Below are positions 1-10,735 of a DNA stretch of 64,000 nt, one piece after another. The notes below the pieces were generated by a model. That model searched no databases. It was not told the DNA's origin and saw nothing but the letters and a program-made list of their open reading frames with translations. A program made the translations under genes and the position numbers. Position 1 is the first letter of the stretch. Each line of letters starts with the position of its first letter. Source of the DNA: Cycas panzhihuaensis. Lineage: Eukaryota; Cycadophyta. The stretch lies in NCBI GenBank assembly GCA_023213395.1, contig CM041465.1, forward strand, positions 17,546,001 to 17,610,000, in the 5' to 3' direction.

Positions 1-1150
1 AGACACCTGTAAGTAAACGACAACCTCCCCCTTTCCAGAGAAAGGGTACTAACATGCAATGGCAAGATCCTAACAATACATGTCTATGTAAAACAAATAT
101 AAACTTAAACACGTGTGAGTTAGTATCAACACAATGATGATAATATGTAAAGGAGGATAACCAAAGCAAATGGAAAGTAACTGGTAAGCCTTGGAGTGGC
201 CCACCTTCTACAAAGAACAACCCCAACCTCCCCTAAAAGCCATAAGGCAACGAGGGCAAGGCTAAGAAAGATGGCTGGAAAATAATAGGAAGAGAGTTGA
301 AAAGAGCCAAAGAAGACCTATGGTAAGCCGGGGTGCTATGAAGAGTAAACTGGGCTACCAGGAAAAGAGTTGGGCAAAGAACAAGCGGTCAGGACTTACA
401 TGAGTTGCCCAGACCTAAGTACAAGCCCCCAAACCAGCGCTGCAACATGTGACAATGCTGATTTCAGCAGTTAAGGAAGGCCCAACAAACCCTTGTTTGA
501 GTGCCAAGGACAGCACGAGGTAAGAGGGAAGGTTTGAGGGGCTAAAAGCTACTTGAGGAGCGTGGAAGGTGGTACAGAATCCACCCAGCTCTCTCCCAAA
601 CCCTATGCAACCCCTCTTTACCGCTACCTTGAGCAACAAATGCAGGTAAGGAGGCATTAATAATAGGAGTAAAACAATCCAATACAAAAGGGAAAACAAC
701 CTTCACAAACCCAAGCAAGAGGACAAGCAAGATAAGGCATCGATTAAATAGGAAAATAACTCAAATCAATGAATACCTGAGAAGAGGAGGTGAGGCTCTT
801 GCCTTAGTCAAGGGATGGTAAGGAGAGGCTGAGAAATTAGCCCAAAAACTGTGGTGTAGTAGGTTTGGAACCCTGCTAATGGAGTTGGAGGAAGAACACC
901 TGCACTTGGAACGCTTAATGGTTGCCCAGGTAAGAATCCGTTGAGATCTCTCTAAAGGGGCCCTCTCCAAGGTGTGTGAAGGGCTGGGAAGATGTCCTAG
1001 TCACAGCAAAGGAGAGCTGGGCACTGGAGGAGAGGCGCAAGTCCTATAGCAGTAGTAGGGTAGCAGAGAATAGTAGAGCACAGAGTGGTTTTCTTGAGGA
1101 GCAATCTAAAAAGTGAGCCAAAAAGTCCTAAAAAATGAGTAAATGATGAC

Positions 1151-1174
1151 TTAAATACCCAACCCAAACCCTAA
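1151..1174 (-). promoter_or_regulatory. LTR core promoter: telo-box-like motif and TATA box
   Basis: Read leftwards, a TTAGGGTTT motif (complement of the AAACCCTAA telo box, 1166-1174) is followed about 8 bp later by TATTTAA (1151-1157). The solo LTR has the same arrangement at 21692-21716. I infer the U3 core promoter; no transcription start can be read from sequence alone. Confidence 0.5.
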
Positions 1175-1300
1175 AGCAAGCAATTAGGGCGTGGCTGGTA
1201 GCGAGTTAAGTCACGAGACATGTGGCAGTTTCGTAATAAATGCAAAATTGCCACGGCGGATTTAAAAAAATAAATTAGAACAGTCATCCCACTGCAAAGT

Positions 1301-1343
1301 CCGCGGTACCGTGGATTTTCTAGTGGTACCGCGAAAATCACGG
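1301..1343. repeat. GGTACC palindrome cluster in LTR U3
   Basis: Two GGTACC cores (1305-1310 and 1325-1330) sit in GC-rich near-palindromic surroundings (CCGCGGTACCGTGG, then TGGTACCGCGAAAATCACGG) about 150 bp upstream of the LTR TATA box. Diverged versions are in the other gypsy LTRs, at about 11,761-11,815, 15,195-15,270, 21,521-21,585 and 50,865-50,935. Function unknown; a cis-regulatory role is inferred from its persistence. Confidence 0.55.
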
Positions 1344-1807
1344 CAGTATTTGCCTGGAGGCAAAACCAGGCCCGGCCAGCTAGTCTAGGCTATGGGCAGA
1401 TGACAGAAAGGGCCAATAGGGGCCTGAGACACCTACCCAGGGGTAAATAAGCCAACAAACAAGTCCAAAAGAGCAAAAATAGGGCTCAAATGGAGTGGCA
1501 AGTCAACCACATAATGACGGGTCATCACACAGGCAGAGGTGGTGCAAGCCAAGTGGATCTTGGAGCGAGGAGGGTAGAATGCAGGAAGTGGAGTGGCCAC
1601 CAGGGTGCCACACTTGCTGGGAGTGTGCCCCTTCTATAGTCGTCATAGGCTAAAATAAGTGTAGACGAAGACAAAATTGTCTACAAGGCCACAAACATAC
1701 AGACATACAAGCAACACTCATCAAAAGAAAGTGATGATAAGGTAGGAAACATACCTACACTTACCTGAGTCAGCAATTCCGTATCCATTCCTAGAAGCTG
1801 AGAAACA

Positions 1808-2420
1808 CTGTCCATAAAGATCCTTTCCCCAAACATAGGGAATATGATTGAAACACCCAATAAAAAGGTAACAGAAATAGAGGAAGATCCCCAAACCCTT
1901 GCCCTTCATAAGCTAAAGGGAAGGGTGTAAGGAACTCCTCCTCTTCTTCTCATTCTCTTGATCACCATACTCCTTTCCCCTCTCGTTCCCGAAATAAGGG
2001 AAAGAGGGTCATTCAAATATTTAAAACCATATCTTTGTATGCTCTAACTCAGTCCTAAGTAGCTAAAGAAGTGATAGGTGCTTCTTCTTCTACCCCTCAT
2101 CTTGACCCTCCTCTAAAGATCCCTCTGCTTCCCAAGATTATTCTTATGCATCTCGGTCATTACGATTTTTGAAGGGAACTTCCCCAACCCATCGTGAAGG
2201 GGAGGCCCTTCTCCATCGTTGGCGAGCTTCACACCGTGGCTGCAAAGATGTGCATGATGGACATCTTGAGAAACTGCCCTAAGTAATGCACCTTTCTCTT
2301 AAAGACTTTGCGTTTAGTTGACGCATTTGTTCATGCCTTAGGTATTGCTCCAAGTCACGGACCTATCATCTCTTTCAACCCCAAAGATCTCCTCTCAGCC
2401 AGTGAAAGGGAATGCTAATG
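1808..2420 (+). pseudogene. T1 gag C-terminus and gag-protease linker (remnant)
   Basis: This stretch aligns with the reverse complement of T2 at about 45,330-45,900. Shared landmarks are the CCCGAAATAAGGGAAAGAG block near 1988 and a segment reading ATGTGCATGATGGACATCTTG near 2249. Translation gives a Ser/Pro-rich linker in several frames, as is normal between the gag zinc knuckle and the protease of Tat elements. No zinc knuckle is present because the 5' part of gag is missing. Many stops are present. Confidence 0.65.
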
Positions 2421-3480
2421 GTACTACCCCTTCACCATAACTATAGACACACCTGAATGCATCCTTCAAAGGACTGTTGTGGTTAATGGTTCTTCTGTCA
2501 ATGCCATGGCCTTACGTATCATGCAAGAGCTTGGTATATCAGCCCTCAAACTGATTCCATAGCACTGTTAAGGATACAATGGTAGTGAAAAGACACCCTT
2601 TGGATTGGTTTCCATCCCCCTTACTCTTGAGGATAAAACTATCCTCATCAATATTGTAGTCCTTGACATAGATGTTGGCTACAACCTCTTGTTGGGATGC
2701 CCATGGCTTAACTAAATGGAGGCTGTGTGCTCATCCCATTGGGTGCAACTTAAATTTATTCATGACAGATGAATGAGGGTTGTCTCCCAAGACTCTCTTC
2801 TCGCCAAATAATCCCATCAACCTTGTCAAGTGGTTTGTGATAAGGCGAAGGGTGATAAAGGCCCTTTTTCCCATGCCTCTACTTGTTCTATCAACATTCC
2901 CAGTTTGTATCAGCTGGAAGAAGGTCCTTCTCCTTCTTCCTTAAACCTTATCTACTTCACCCCTATTGGTGTAGGGAGCTATGGGTACCTTGCTGTTCTT
3001 AGTAATGATAAGTCTAATGGTAAGGATGAGGACCTCCCTCATCCCATATCCCTTGTAAACACAAGTAGGGGGCACTCTCTTTATTCCAGGCCCTAGCCCA
3101 AAACTTCTTCCATTATGGAGTCCATTCCTTCTCTTGAGTCATATGTCATTGCTCCTGCCTCTCGTGTGATCTCCTATGTCACCTCATTTTCCACTTTGTC
3201 ACCCTCCACAAGCAATGAGATGAGGGAACCTCTTGATACCTATCACAAGAGGACACCCTCCAACTCTTCTGAAGAGTCCCTTGAGTACATTGAGTGGTGG
3301 GTCGACCGCTATGGTCCTGTTGCTCCTTCTACTTCTTATCCCTAGTCTTCTCAAAGAATGGTCATCTATGGGGTGGACTACTTTGAGGATGATGAGGCCT
3401 TTCTTGAGCATTTAGTAGGCTCCATGCCTAATTTTCTTCTTGGTCACTAGAAGGTCTTAGCCATTAGGTCACATCTAACT
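2421..3480 (+). pseudogene. T1 aspartic protease and protease-RT linker (remnant)
   Basis: The protease segment reads VVNGSSVNAMALRIMQEL near 2480-2535, where Tat proteases carry Asp-x-Gly-Ser in the active loop. T2 keeps DNGSFINAM at the matching place, so in T1 the catalytic Asp has become Asn or been lost. A flap/ending segment, YNLLLGCPWLN, follows near 2680-2715, then a linker of about 250 residues ending in VDYFEDDEAFLEHLVGSMPN. The linker is also in T2 and G, so it is a family feature. In-frame stops occur at several Gln positions. Confidence 0.75.
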
Positions 3481-3529
3481 AACCCAAACCCATCTTCTTC
3501 TTCCTTGCCCCTTCCTATTGATCGAGCCC

Positions 3530-4400
3530 CCCTTCACTTTAAGGAAGGGAATTCCATGTGCATGGGGGCAACCAAGGACATCGTCTTCACTCCTGGTAAG
3601 GTAATAAAGATAGGAGTAGAATGCTCTCCTAATGAAATGAAGGAATATATCCTTCTATTCTAGGAATTCTATGATGTTTTTACGTGGGACTACCCTGATA
3701 TGAGGGGAATAGACCCTTCTATCATCACCCACAACCTCACCACTATCTTGAGTGCTCATCTAGTGTGGTAAAAATAACACCCTCTTCACCCAAAACTCTC
3801 AGCTACCATGAAGATGGAAGTTGAGAAACTCTTAGATACAGGGTTAATCACTTGCATCGATTATCCCAAATGGGTGTCTAACATTGTTCCTGTTGTTAAA
3901 AAGAATAGGATGATTAGGATATGTGTTGACTTTCATGACATCAATAACACATGTCCTAAGGATAACTTTCCTCTTCCCTTCATTGATTGAACCACCAGGT
4001 TTAAAGTCATATCCTTGATGGATGGCTTCTCGGGTTATAACCAAATCTAAATCTCCCCTGAAGACCGTCACAAGATGGTCTTCATCATACATTGGGGCAC
4101 CTTCACTTATAAAATGATGCCCTTTGGGCTTATGAATGTAGGTGCCATTTATCAAAGGGCAATGAAATTTATCTTTTATGACCTTATTAACAAAACTCTT
4201 AAGGTTTTCACGGATGATATGATGGGCCATTTATGTGTAAGGGCCCATCATCCTAGCGATTTACGAGCCATCTTCACATGATGCTGTAAGTACCATGTAA
4301 GCCTAAACCCCCTTAAATGCATGTTTGGCATGACAAATGACAAGATCCTTAGATTTCACATTTCAAAACAAGGTATCTAGATTGATCCCAACAAAGTCAA
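3530..4400 (+). pseudogene. T1 reverse transcriptase (Ty3/gypsy, Tat-like; broken)
   Basis: Fingers and palm of a gypsy reverse transcriptase are clear. EVEKLLDTGLITCIDYPKWV is followed by VVPVVKK-type and CVDFHDINNTCPKDNFPLPFID motifs (3808-3990), then MDGFSGYNQI, then MPFGLMNVGAIYQRAM, then the polymerase box FTDD at 4207-4218 where Tat elements have YVDD. The two catalytic aspartates are kept. The CPKDNFPLPFID signature and the DVFTWDYPDM-type motif upstream (about 3670) point to the Tat group. Stops interrupt it at 3988 and at 4048-4050 (after GYNQI). Confidence 0.9.
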
Positions 4401-4479
4401 GGCCATCCTTGACATGCCACCTCCTAGGACCCAACAACAAATTAAGTCATTCCTAAGTAGATTAGGTTTCCTTAGGTGT

Positions 4480-4920
4480 TTCTTGGTGAACTTCGCCATA
4501 AACGTAAAACCCCTTACTAAGCTATTGAAGAAAGAGGCCCTATTTAGTTGGTCAATGAAGGCCTAATAAGCCTTTAAGTAGCTCAAGAGAGCTCTTGCTT
4601 CTACCCCAACTTTGGTGCCTCCTCTCTTAGATAGGGCCTTCATCCTATACACCCTGGCTACCAATGAATCCTTGGGTGCCATGCTAGCCCAAGAGGATGA
4701 CTCGGGAACTGAAAGAGCTATTTATTTTATCAACTATACCCTCATTGTACTGAGCTTAATTACTCTTCTACTGATAAGGAATGCCTCTCCTTGGTACATG
4801 CTACCAAGAAGTTCAGGCACTACTTGCTTAGAAATACTACTCAGGTGATTATCTAGTTTGATCCCTTAAGGTACTTACTAACCCAATATGACCTGATAGG
4901 TACAAATGGCAAGTGGGTCA
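4480..4920 (+). pseudogene. T1 first RNase H (gypsy type, broken)
   Basis: The RNase H that follows RT is seen as FILYTLATNESLGAMLAQED (4640-4700) and the downstream YFINYTL segment. The first catalytic Asp, expected in LYxDAS, is absent; T2 also lacks it (LYTLVIDESLGAMLAQ). This fits the observation that Tat elements with an extra RNase H can tolerate decay of the original one, but simple decay of both copies is an equal explanation. A frameshift occurs near 4755. Confidence 0.75.
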
Positions 4921-5079
4921 TCCTCCTCTAGGAATTTGATCTCTAAATTATCAACAAGAAATCAAAGAAGGGAATGGTGGTTGCTCGACAACTAGCTGAC
5001 ACCCTCATCCTAAACTCTTCTAATGCTCTTGTCAATGATTCCTTGCTTGATGAGCCTATTTTGGCCATTCAGGATTCTC

Positions 5080-6330
5080 CTCCCCATCCATTGGCTAATA
5101 GCGAGTGGTATGGGGACATTGTGTGATACCTCGCTGATCAATAGTACTGCCCTAGTGTGAGCAATAAGGTAAGGTCATGCATTAGGGCTACTGTCAGGCA
5201 GCATTTCCTCATGGGAGAGGTATTGTACAAGAGGTCTTTGGATGGGATCCTTCTCTACTATGTCAACCCTGACAAGGCAGACCAAATACTTCATGAATGC
5301 CATAATGACATTTGTGGGGGTCATTTTTGGGGCCAATCCATAGCCCAAAGGATTCTTTACATGGGATATTATTGTCCATCCCTCTACAAGGATGCTCATA
5401 CTTATGCCCTACGATGTCAGTGTCAAGAGTATGCCAACATCACCCATTTGCCTTTCGAGGCTTTACATCCTATCATCTCACTGTAGCCCTTCTCACAATG
5501 GGGACTAGACCTCATTGGGGCCATAAATCCCCCTTCCTTAGCATAGCACAAGTTCATCTTGACTATGATAGAATACTTCACTAACTGGGCTAAAGCGGTC
5601 CCCCTATCCTCTACTCCTGGCAAGACGATAACCATCATCGTCTACCAGCATATCATTTGTCGATTCAGGGTCCCTAACGTCTTGATTATGGACAACAGAA
5701 CCCTCTTTTATAATAAGGAAATGGACAAACTTTGCAAGATATTTAAGATCTCTTATAAAACATCCTCTCTTTATTACCCTCAAGCCAATAGCCAAATACA
5801 ATCTTTTAACAAAATCCTCATAAACATCCTGAAGAAGACTATCATCCAATATAAAAAAAAATGGCACCTACAACTTCCTTCTGCCCTATGGACATATCAC
5901 ACATCTATCCACATAGCTATGAGGATGACCCTATTCTCCCTTGTGTATGGAACTAAGGAAATTCTCCCATTGGAAGTTGAGATCCCTTCCTTGTGAGTTT
6001 CCCTTCAGGGTCTTATTAACGAGGAGTCGTACAAACCTTGAAGCCCTAAATGAGAAACGCTTAATCATCTACCAAGTGAATCTCATCTCTAAAGCTATGG
6101 CATGAAAGGTGTATGAAAAATGCCTTTACCCCTACCCCTTGCATCCTGGGTACCATGTCCTCAAGCTGGAATATCTCCATGATCGTGTGTCTAAGTTTGA
6201 ACCTAAATGGGTTAGACCCTTCGTCATTCTCGAAAGCCTTAATAATGGCACCTATAGGATTGCAACCTTGGTGGGCCTTGAATCTGAGAAAGCTGTTAAC
6301 AGTAAGTTCCTTAAGAAATTCTATGGATGA
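5080..6330 (+). pseudogene. T1 integrase (zinc finger, core and C-terminal domain; broken)
   Basis: The N-terminal zinc-binding region is seen at 5270-5470 (ILHECHNDICGGHFWG, then RCQCQEYAN). The catalytic core follows at 5559-5996. The first acidic residue is Glu in IEYFTNWAKAVPL where Asp is usual, the second Asp is in LIMDNRTLF, and the third position reads ANSQIQSFN where Glu is expected, so the DDE triad is incomplete. The C-terminal part (6109-6330; LKLEYLHDRVSKFEPKWVRP) resembles the basic tail of Ty3/gypsy integrases. Stops lie between the pieces. Confidence 0.88.
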
Positions 6331-7090
6331 CTGTTCTCACTCTCGAGTAGGCTAGGCACGCTAATTCCCCTTTTCCTCACTTCGAAATGAGCCTAAACTA
6401 CCACTCAAAGCACGTCTTTATTCCTCCTAATCACAGGTGGAATGACTGTTTAGGGTGGCCTTCTTATCTCTGCATTTTCTCCTATGGTATCTTGTATTTC
6501 CCTCCTGAGGGAAACCTTTCCTCCTTGTTGGATGTGTAGGTTTCCATTGCTCTTAAGCTTGAAAATGCACTCCAACTAGGATTGCATGTGTGAGTACCTA
6601 TACTCTCTCCGTTGTCGCTTCCTTTGCATATCCCACTATGCTCCTTCGACAGATATATGTGGCTTCCCATCTCTTAGCCTCACATATATATCACCTACAC
6701 TCATGGTGATCATGTGTGCTTGCTACGAGTATGGCCCTACATGAAAGGAAGTGTAGGCATCACCCAAATTATGTAATAACAAAAGCCATATAACAACCAA
6801 CTAAAATCATCATGATCTACAGTCTCTCGTGCACCTGTGCACCCATGTCCACATACACATAAACATGTAAACAAATAAACAATAAATGCAACATCATGCA
6901 CCATCATAACATCATCATCATGGATCAAATGGGGTGCTAATAGTCCCCTATCTATATACATAAATAATCATATCATATAAAACAATATAGTACATCATCT
7001 CAAGGAAGCTAGAATCCTTGTAGGGAGGAGTACAATCATGTGGTAACATATGGTGACTCCTTAGAGGTCCAGTGATCAAGGGGTATCATC
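6331..7090 (+). other. T1 post-integrase spacer
   Basis: This has no sense-strand ORF of note. It aligns with the reverse complement of T2 at about 33,010-33,860; shared blocks include the GTGATCATGTGTGCTTGCTA segment near 6701. It separates integrase from the antisense ORF. Confidence 0.6.
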
Positions 7091-7094
7091 TCTT

Positions 7095-9050
7095 AGTCGA
7101 TGTGATCCCTCCCCAGGAGATCACATGCCTCCTAGGCTCCTCCTACACCACTACAAGCTCCCATTCTTGCTCCTCTCCTCTCAAGGCCTCCTCGGGATCA
7201 TTCACATTGTCTGAGTCCTACTCCACGATGACCTCACTTCCATCTGGTCCACCAGTTGATTGTATCATGCTTGGATATAATCTCTCTATCCCTCTACTCC
7301 TATGAGCCCCTCCTGTAGCATAGCTAACCTCATGCAACTTTTTTCATCACCATGTACTCTACCGCCCTGAGTTTCTAGCACCTAGACTTGACCTCAGAAG
7401 GCATCTCTCTCTGCACGGGTCCTATCCAACTCTCCCTATAGTTGTCCCACCCTTCCCTGGTATTCTTGGGACTTTGTTACCCATATGTCCCTAGGTCTGA
7501 TCAGTGAGGTAAATGTTGTTCTATATGCCCCTATTGATCGAGGCTCCTCTCTAGCCTGGATGGGAGGTTGCCCCTCTGCGTAGACCTAGGGGAATACCTC
7601 CCAGACTACTGCCTCTATCAACCTTCCCATCTCTGTTGCTCCTATTAAGTTAAACATATCATATGTTAGTCCATACACCCATATATCAAACCCTCAAAGC
7701 AAAATCAAAGGAAACTATCTAGTTACCTAGTGGCCAAAAGATGATAGGAAAAGGTAGTGTCTCACCTCCTAGGATGGCCAGCTCCTCAACTCGGATGACC
7801 ACCTCCTCCTTGGGACCTCCCTCGACTGCTGGTACCTCCTCCTTCTCGGTACCACCTTACCTACCACTTGGCCTGCTAGGGTGTCTCCTCCTCCCTCTGT
7901 CACTACTGCTACTGCTGCTGCTACCGCCTTAGCTCTACCTACCACCCTCAGTCTCCAAACTCATTTTCAAGGTGGTCTACCTCCTCTTGCAACTCCTAAT
8001 AGGCCACCTCATCTCCTCCCATCCTTAAAGGACCTACCTCACCTCCAGCGGTCCCTAATGGACCCGCCTCACTGCCTCTTGCTCCTAATAGGCCTGCCCC
8101 ATCATCTCTATTATCTCCATCATCATCACCTATATCTCTAGGACCACCTCTTGGTCCTCCTACCTTGTCATCACTATCCCACCTCACTCCTTTATAGGGG
8201 TCTGTAGTGTAGTCTGCCAAAGTGAGGAGGTCTAGTGATGTCACCTCCACTAATTGTTTAACATGTACATGGTCCTTAGTCCCTCTAAACTGAGTCTTCC
8301 ACCTATGCACCATAGGAGGTCATGCCAAGATGGGGTGTGGTCCTCCTAGTAGTGCTACCACCCTAAAATGATTGAAAAACCAACATTATAGCAACATGGA
8401 ATAGGAGAATTATCTTCTCCCTATTACCCTAGTGGCATCTAACTAGGTGACCACGTTAGCCACTATTAGGGTAGCCCAATCTAGTATCTCCCCAGCCTCA
8501 CACCTCTTGATCATCTCCATCCACCTGCTAGGTATGTCTCTATAGTTCTACTTCTAGGATATCTAGAATAGAATGCCTAGTGTAATCAACTTTCTCAATG
8601 GAGGAATCCATAACATAACCATAGTCTAGACCGATATCCTACATATGTCCCATCTATCCTAGCCAGTAAAAAATGTGGCCACCTCCCTGTGTGCAACATC
8701 TGTGCTAGGCAACGTATGCAATGATGTTAGCACTCCCCCTGTTGGTATACCTAGGGTCCTCTGAATGTCTCCTAATGTGATGGTATTATCTCCCACTTAG
8801 GGAAGATGGAAGATGTGCCACCTACGATCCCAATGGCAGACTATGTCTACCAAGAGGCATTGATCCGATGCGTACTGGGGGGTTTTGATAAATTTTAGTA
8901 ACCCACATCATCCTAATATCTGTCTATCCCCCCATGTCATCATCTCAATAAAACTCATCATGGTAATCCCTATGTTCTCACAATTGTCTACCACAATAAC
9001 TACCTACAAAAAGCACCCAACAATTAGTCAGAATACTCCATACTCAAGCT
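7095..9050 (-). pseudogene. T1 antisense ORF: plant-mobile-domain-like protein with coiled coil (broken)
   Basis: Read on the minus strand, opposite to gag-pol, the remnant is about 600 codons. From about 8,860 it gives LLVDIVCHWDRRWHIFHLP, then TITLGDIQRTLGIPTGG, then IKRCEAGEILDWATLIVANVV and MVHRWKTQFRGTKDHVHV, TSLDLLTLADYTTDPY (near 8,245). An acidic Gly-rich linker (GDDDGDNRDD, GGEVGPLRMGG) follows, and a C-terminal heptad-rich stretch, QEYQGRVGQLxGELDRTRAER (about 7,480-7,390). The HWDR / FHLP / TITLGDI / LGIPTGG spacing recalls the plant mobile domain; that assignment is from motif memory only. T2 encodes the same protein at the same place in the same antisense orientation. Most stops replace expected Gln or Trp codons. 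The natural start codon is uncertain. Confidence 0.7.
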
Positions 9051-10286
9051 GCCTACCCTCTAGTTGCCTCTCCCCCTCTCTGGGGTGAGTTTGGCACCTT
9101 TTCAGGTAATTTTTCTTCTTTTTTTCTATTTCTTCCTCTCTGCCCGGCATCAAACTCTGTAGTACTAAAGAGTTTGACACTAGCCCTATTAAGATTTTAG
9201 TATTTTCTTAGCGGCCCCATGGAAAACTCTGCAGCACCGTGATTTTTGCTATAGGGCCCTTTGCCCTTCACCCCCCTCGCCCCCCTCCCCCTCCCCCCAT
9301 ACAAAAGGGGGGAGAATGCCCAAAAAACCCAAAAAAAATTTGTCTAAGTGGACTATAATCAGGCCCACTAGGACTAAGGCTACCTAATGTCCTAGTCCTC
9401 CCCTTCTCTGGGCCTAAATTGGTCTTTAAAGGATCCTAATTTACCCTTAAGGGGCCAAAAATCACCTCAAAAATATTAAAAAAACACATTAAATGAAATC
9501 GACGAAATGGAATGGGTGGGGAGTGATCCACTTACCGGGTTTGGTCTTACTACTACCATCTTGTCATCTTGATCTTGTTAGTTATATTTGCACCTTGATC
9601 TAATGGTCAGATCTCCCTCTGCATGCCTCTAAAGTTGGGAAGTGCTCACTGTGTAAGGGAAAGGGCTACAAATCGATCACGAGCTCATGAAAATGAATTC
9701 TATTTTTACCCTGTTTCCCTTATATAGATGGGGGCCCTAATAGGCACTTCCTCCTTTCCTTCTGTCATGACAGCCTTCCCAACTACCTCTTTTCCCATGT
9801 CACTTTTTCCTTCTAGGTTCATCCCCCATTTCACCTCTGTGGCATTCATTTTTTGCCTCCTTGGTGCATTTATGATGACCCCATCAGTCTTTCGTAGACC
9901 CCTTCCATCTTGATTTTTGTAACATCCCAAAGCATACCCATGTTTATACTCATTTGGCTCATTTCACCACCTTGAGTCCATTTTTGTCACTCATTCAAGC
10001 CTTTGGGGCTCCTAAAGGAAGCACGTCCCTTATTCTGGACCTCGCTGCAGCCCTTTTAGTAACCTTTTGGACCTTGAAGGGGCCCTTTTTGCCATCATTT
10101 CCTTCCTGTCTATTGTGTTAGTCTCCTCATCCTTGGGTAACCTCCTTTTAGGGCTCTTCTATCCTCCATGGTCCCTATTCATAGCCTTCAAAGTTCTTCA
10201 TAGCCTTGATGCTGCCTCTCACATCTTCCTTTACTCATCGACCTTGTCACTGCTTACCCACTTCTACTGTCTGACTAAGACCCTCA
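9051..10286 (+). other. T1 spacer between antisense ORF start and second RNase H
   Basis: I see no coding potential on either strand that is shared with T2. The stretch aligns with the T2 spacer (24,511-25,780, reverse complement). It contains a short hairpin (9151-9176), a segment resembling the LTR GGTACC cluster (9211-9260), and runs of C then G near 9261-9312. It lies just upstream of the antisense ORF, so it could contain that gene's promoter. Confidence 0.5.
9151..9176. repeat. Perfect 8-bp inverted repeat (hairpin)
   Basis: CAAACTCT (9151-9158) and its reverse complement AGAGTTTG (9169-9176) flank a 10-base loop. It lies about 100 bp upstream of the antisense ORF. The T2 counterpart region has a different, longer hairpin (25515-25553), so the structure may matter more than the sequence. 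Confidence 0.45.
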
Positions 10287-10735
10287 TCTCCTTACCATGG
10301 CATTTCTCATCTTTATCGATAGTAGAAGTCATGGCAACCCAAGCCCTTATGTCACTTCGTGGATCCTCCGTGGCCCCTCCAAACATGACTACCTTCGTTC
10401 CAGGGTCTTCCTTCCTGAAGCTACCAATAACAAAGCCAAGTACATGGCTATTATTGAAGCCCTTACCTACGCGCTCTGCTTCCACTGTGAACCTATCATC
10501 CTTCTTTGAGACTCTTAGGTCATTGTGTCATAGCTCACCCAGGTTTACCAAGTACATTGCCTATACCTGAGGGCCCTCCCCTCAATCGCTAGGTCCCTTT
10601 TGTCTCATTTTTCTTCTGTAGATATCTGGCATATTCCTTAGGACTGCAACACTAAGGTGGAGGGCCTAGTCCATTTTATCCTCAAGCATTGCCTCCCTCT
10701 CCTCAATGATCCTCCTTGAGGAACCTGTTGGGTCA
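10287..10735 (+). pseudogene. T1 second (archaeal-type) RNase H, broken
   Basis: IFIDSRSHGNPSPYVTSWIL, then EATNNKAKYMAIIEALTYAL, then a DS-VIV-QLTQVYQVH segment and WHIP-DCNTKVEGLVH give the order of an archaeal-type RNase H: Asp near GNP, NNxAEY helix, second Asp-Ser, then HIPRxxNxxAD. The first Asp is present (codon at 10318). The Glu of NNxAEY is Lys (codon 10438-10440), and the last Asp reads Glu. It lies 4 kb downstream of integrase and 470 bp before the PPT, the position known for the extra RNase H of plant Tat elements. Stops fall at about 10508 and 10517. Confidence 0.82.

Larger units (their letters stand above)
1..1807 (-). mobile_element. Tat-family gypsy LTR (M1), 5' half, inserted in T1
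   Basis: The reverse complement starts at 1807 with TGTTTCTCAGCTTCTAGGAATGG, matched by the solo LTR start at 21072 and the T1 LTR start at 11215, and stays alignable down to base 1, which matches about 22,870 of the solo LTR. The rest of the LTR lies left of the window. Bases from 1808 rightwards align with the gag region of T2 without a break, so the LTR sits inside T1. It is either a solo LTR or the 5' LTR of a minus-strand element continuing leftwards. The 5-bp target copy on this side should be CTGTC (1808-1812); the other copy is outside the window. Confidence 0.85.

Noticed and set aside
7741-7932. Sense-strand open frame with a Leu-rich tail in T1 as a membrane protein
   Set aside because: The region is conserved with T2 only when read on the opposite strand; the Leu run is the complement of Ser/Gln/Ala-type codons of the antisense linker.
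10067-10570. 167-codon open frame on the plus strand
   Set aside because: It lies in a different frame from the second RNase H, which is the conserved signal here. No similarity of this frame in T2.
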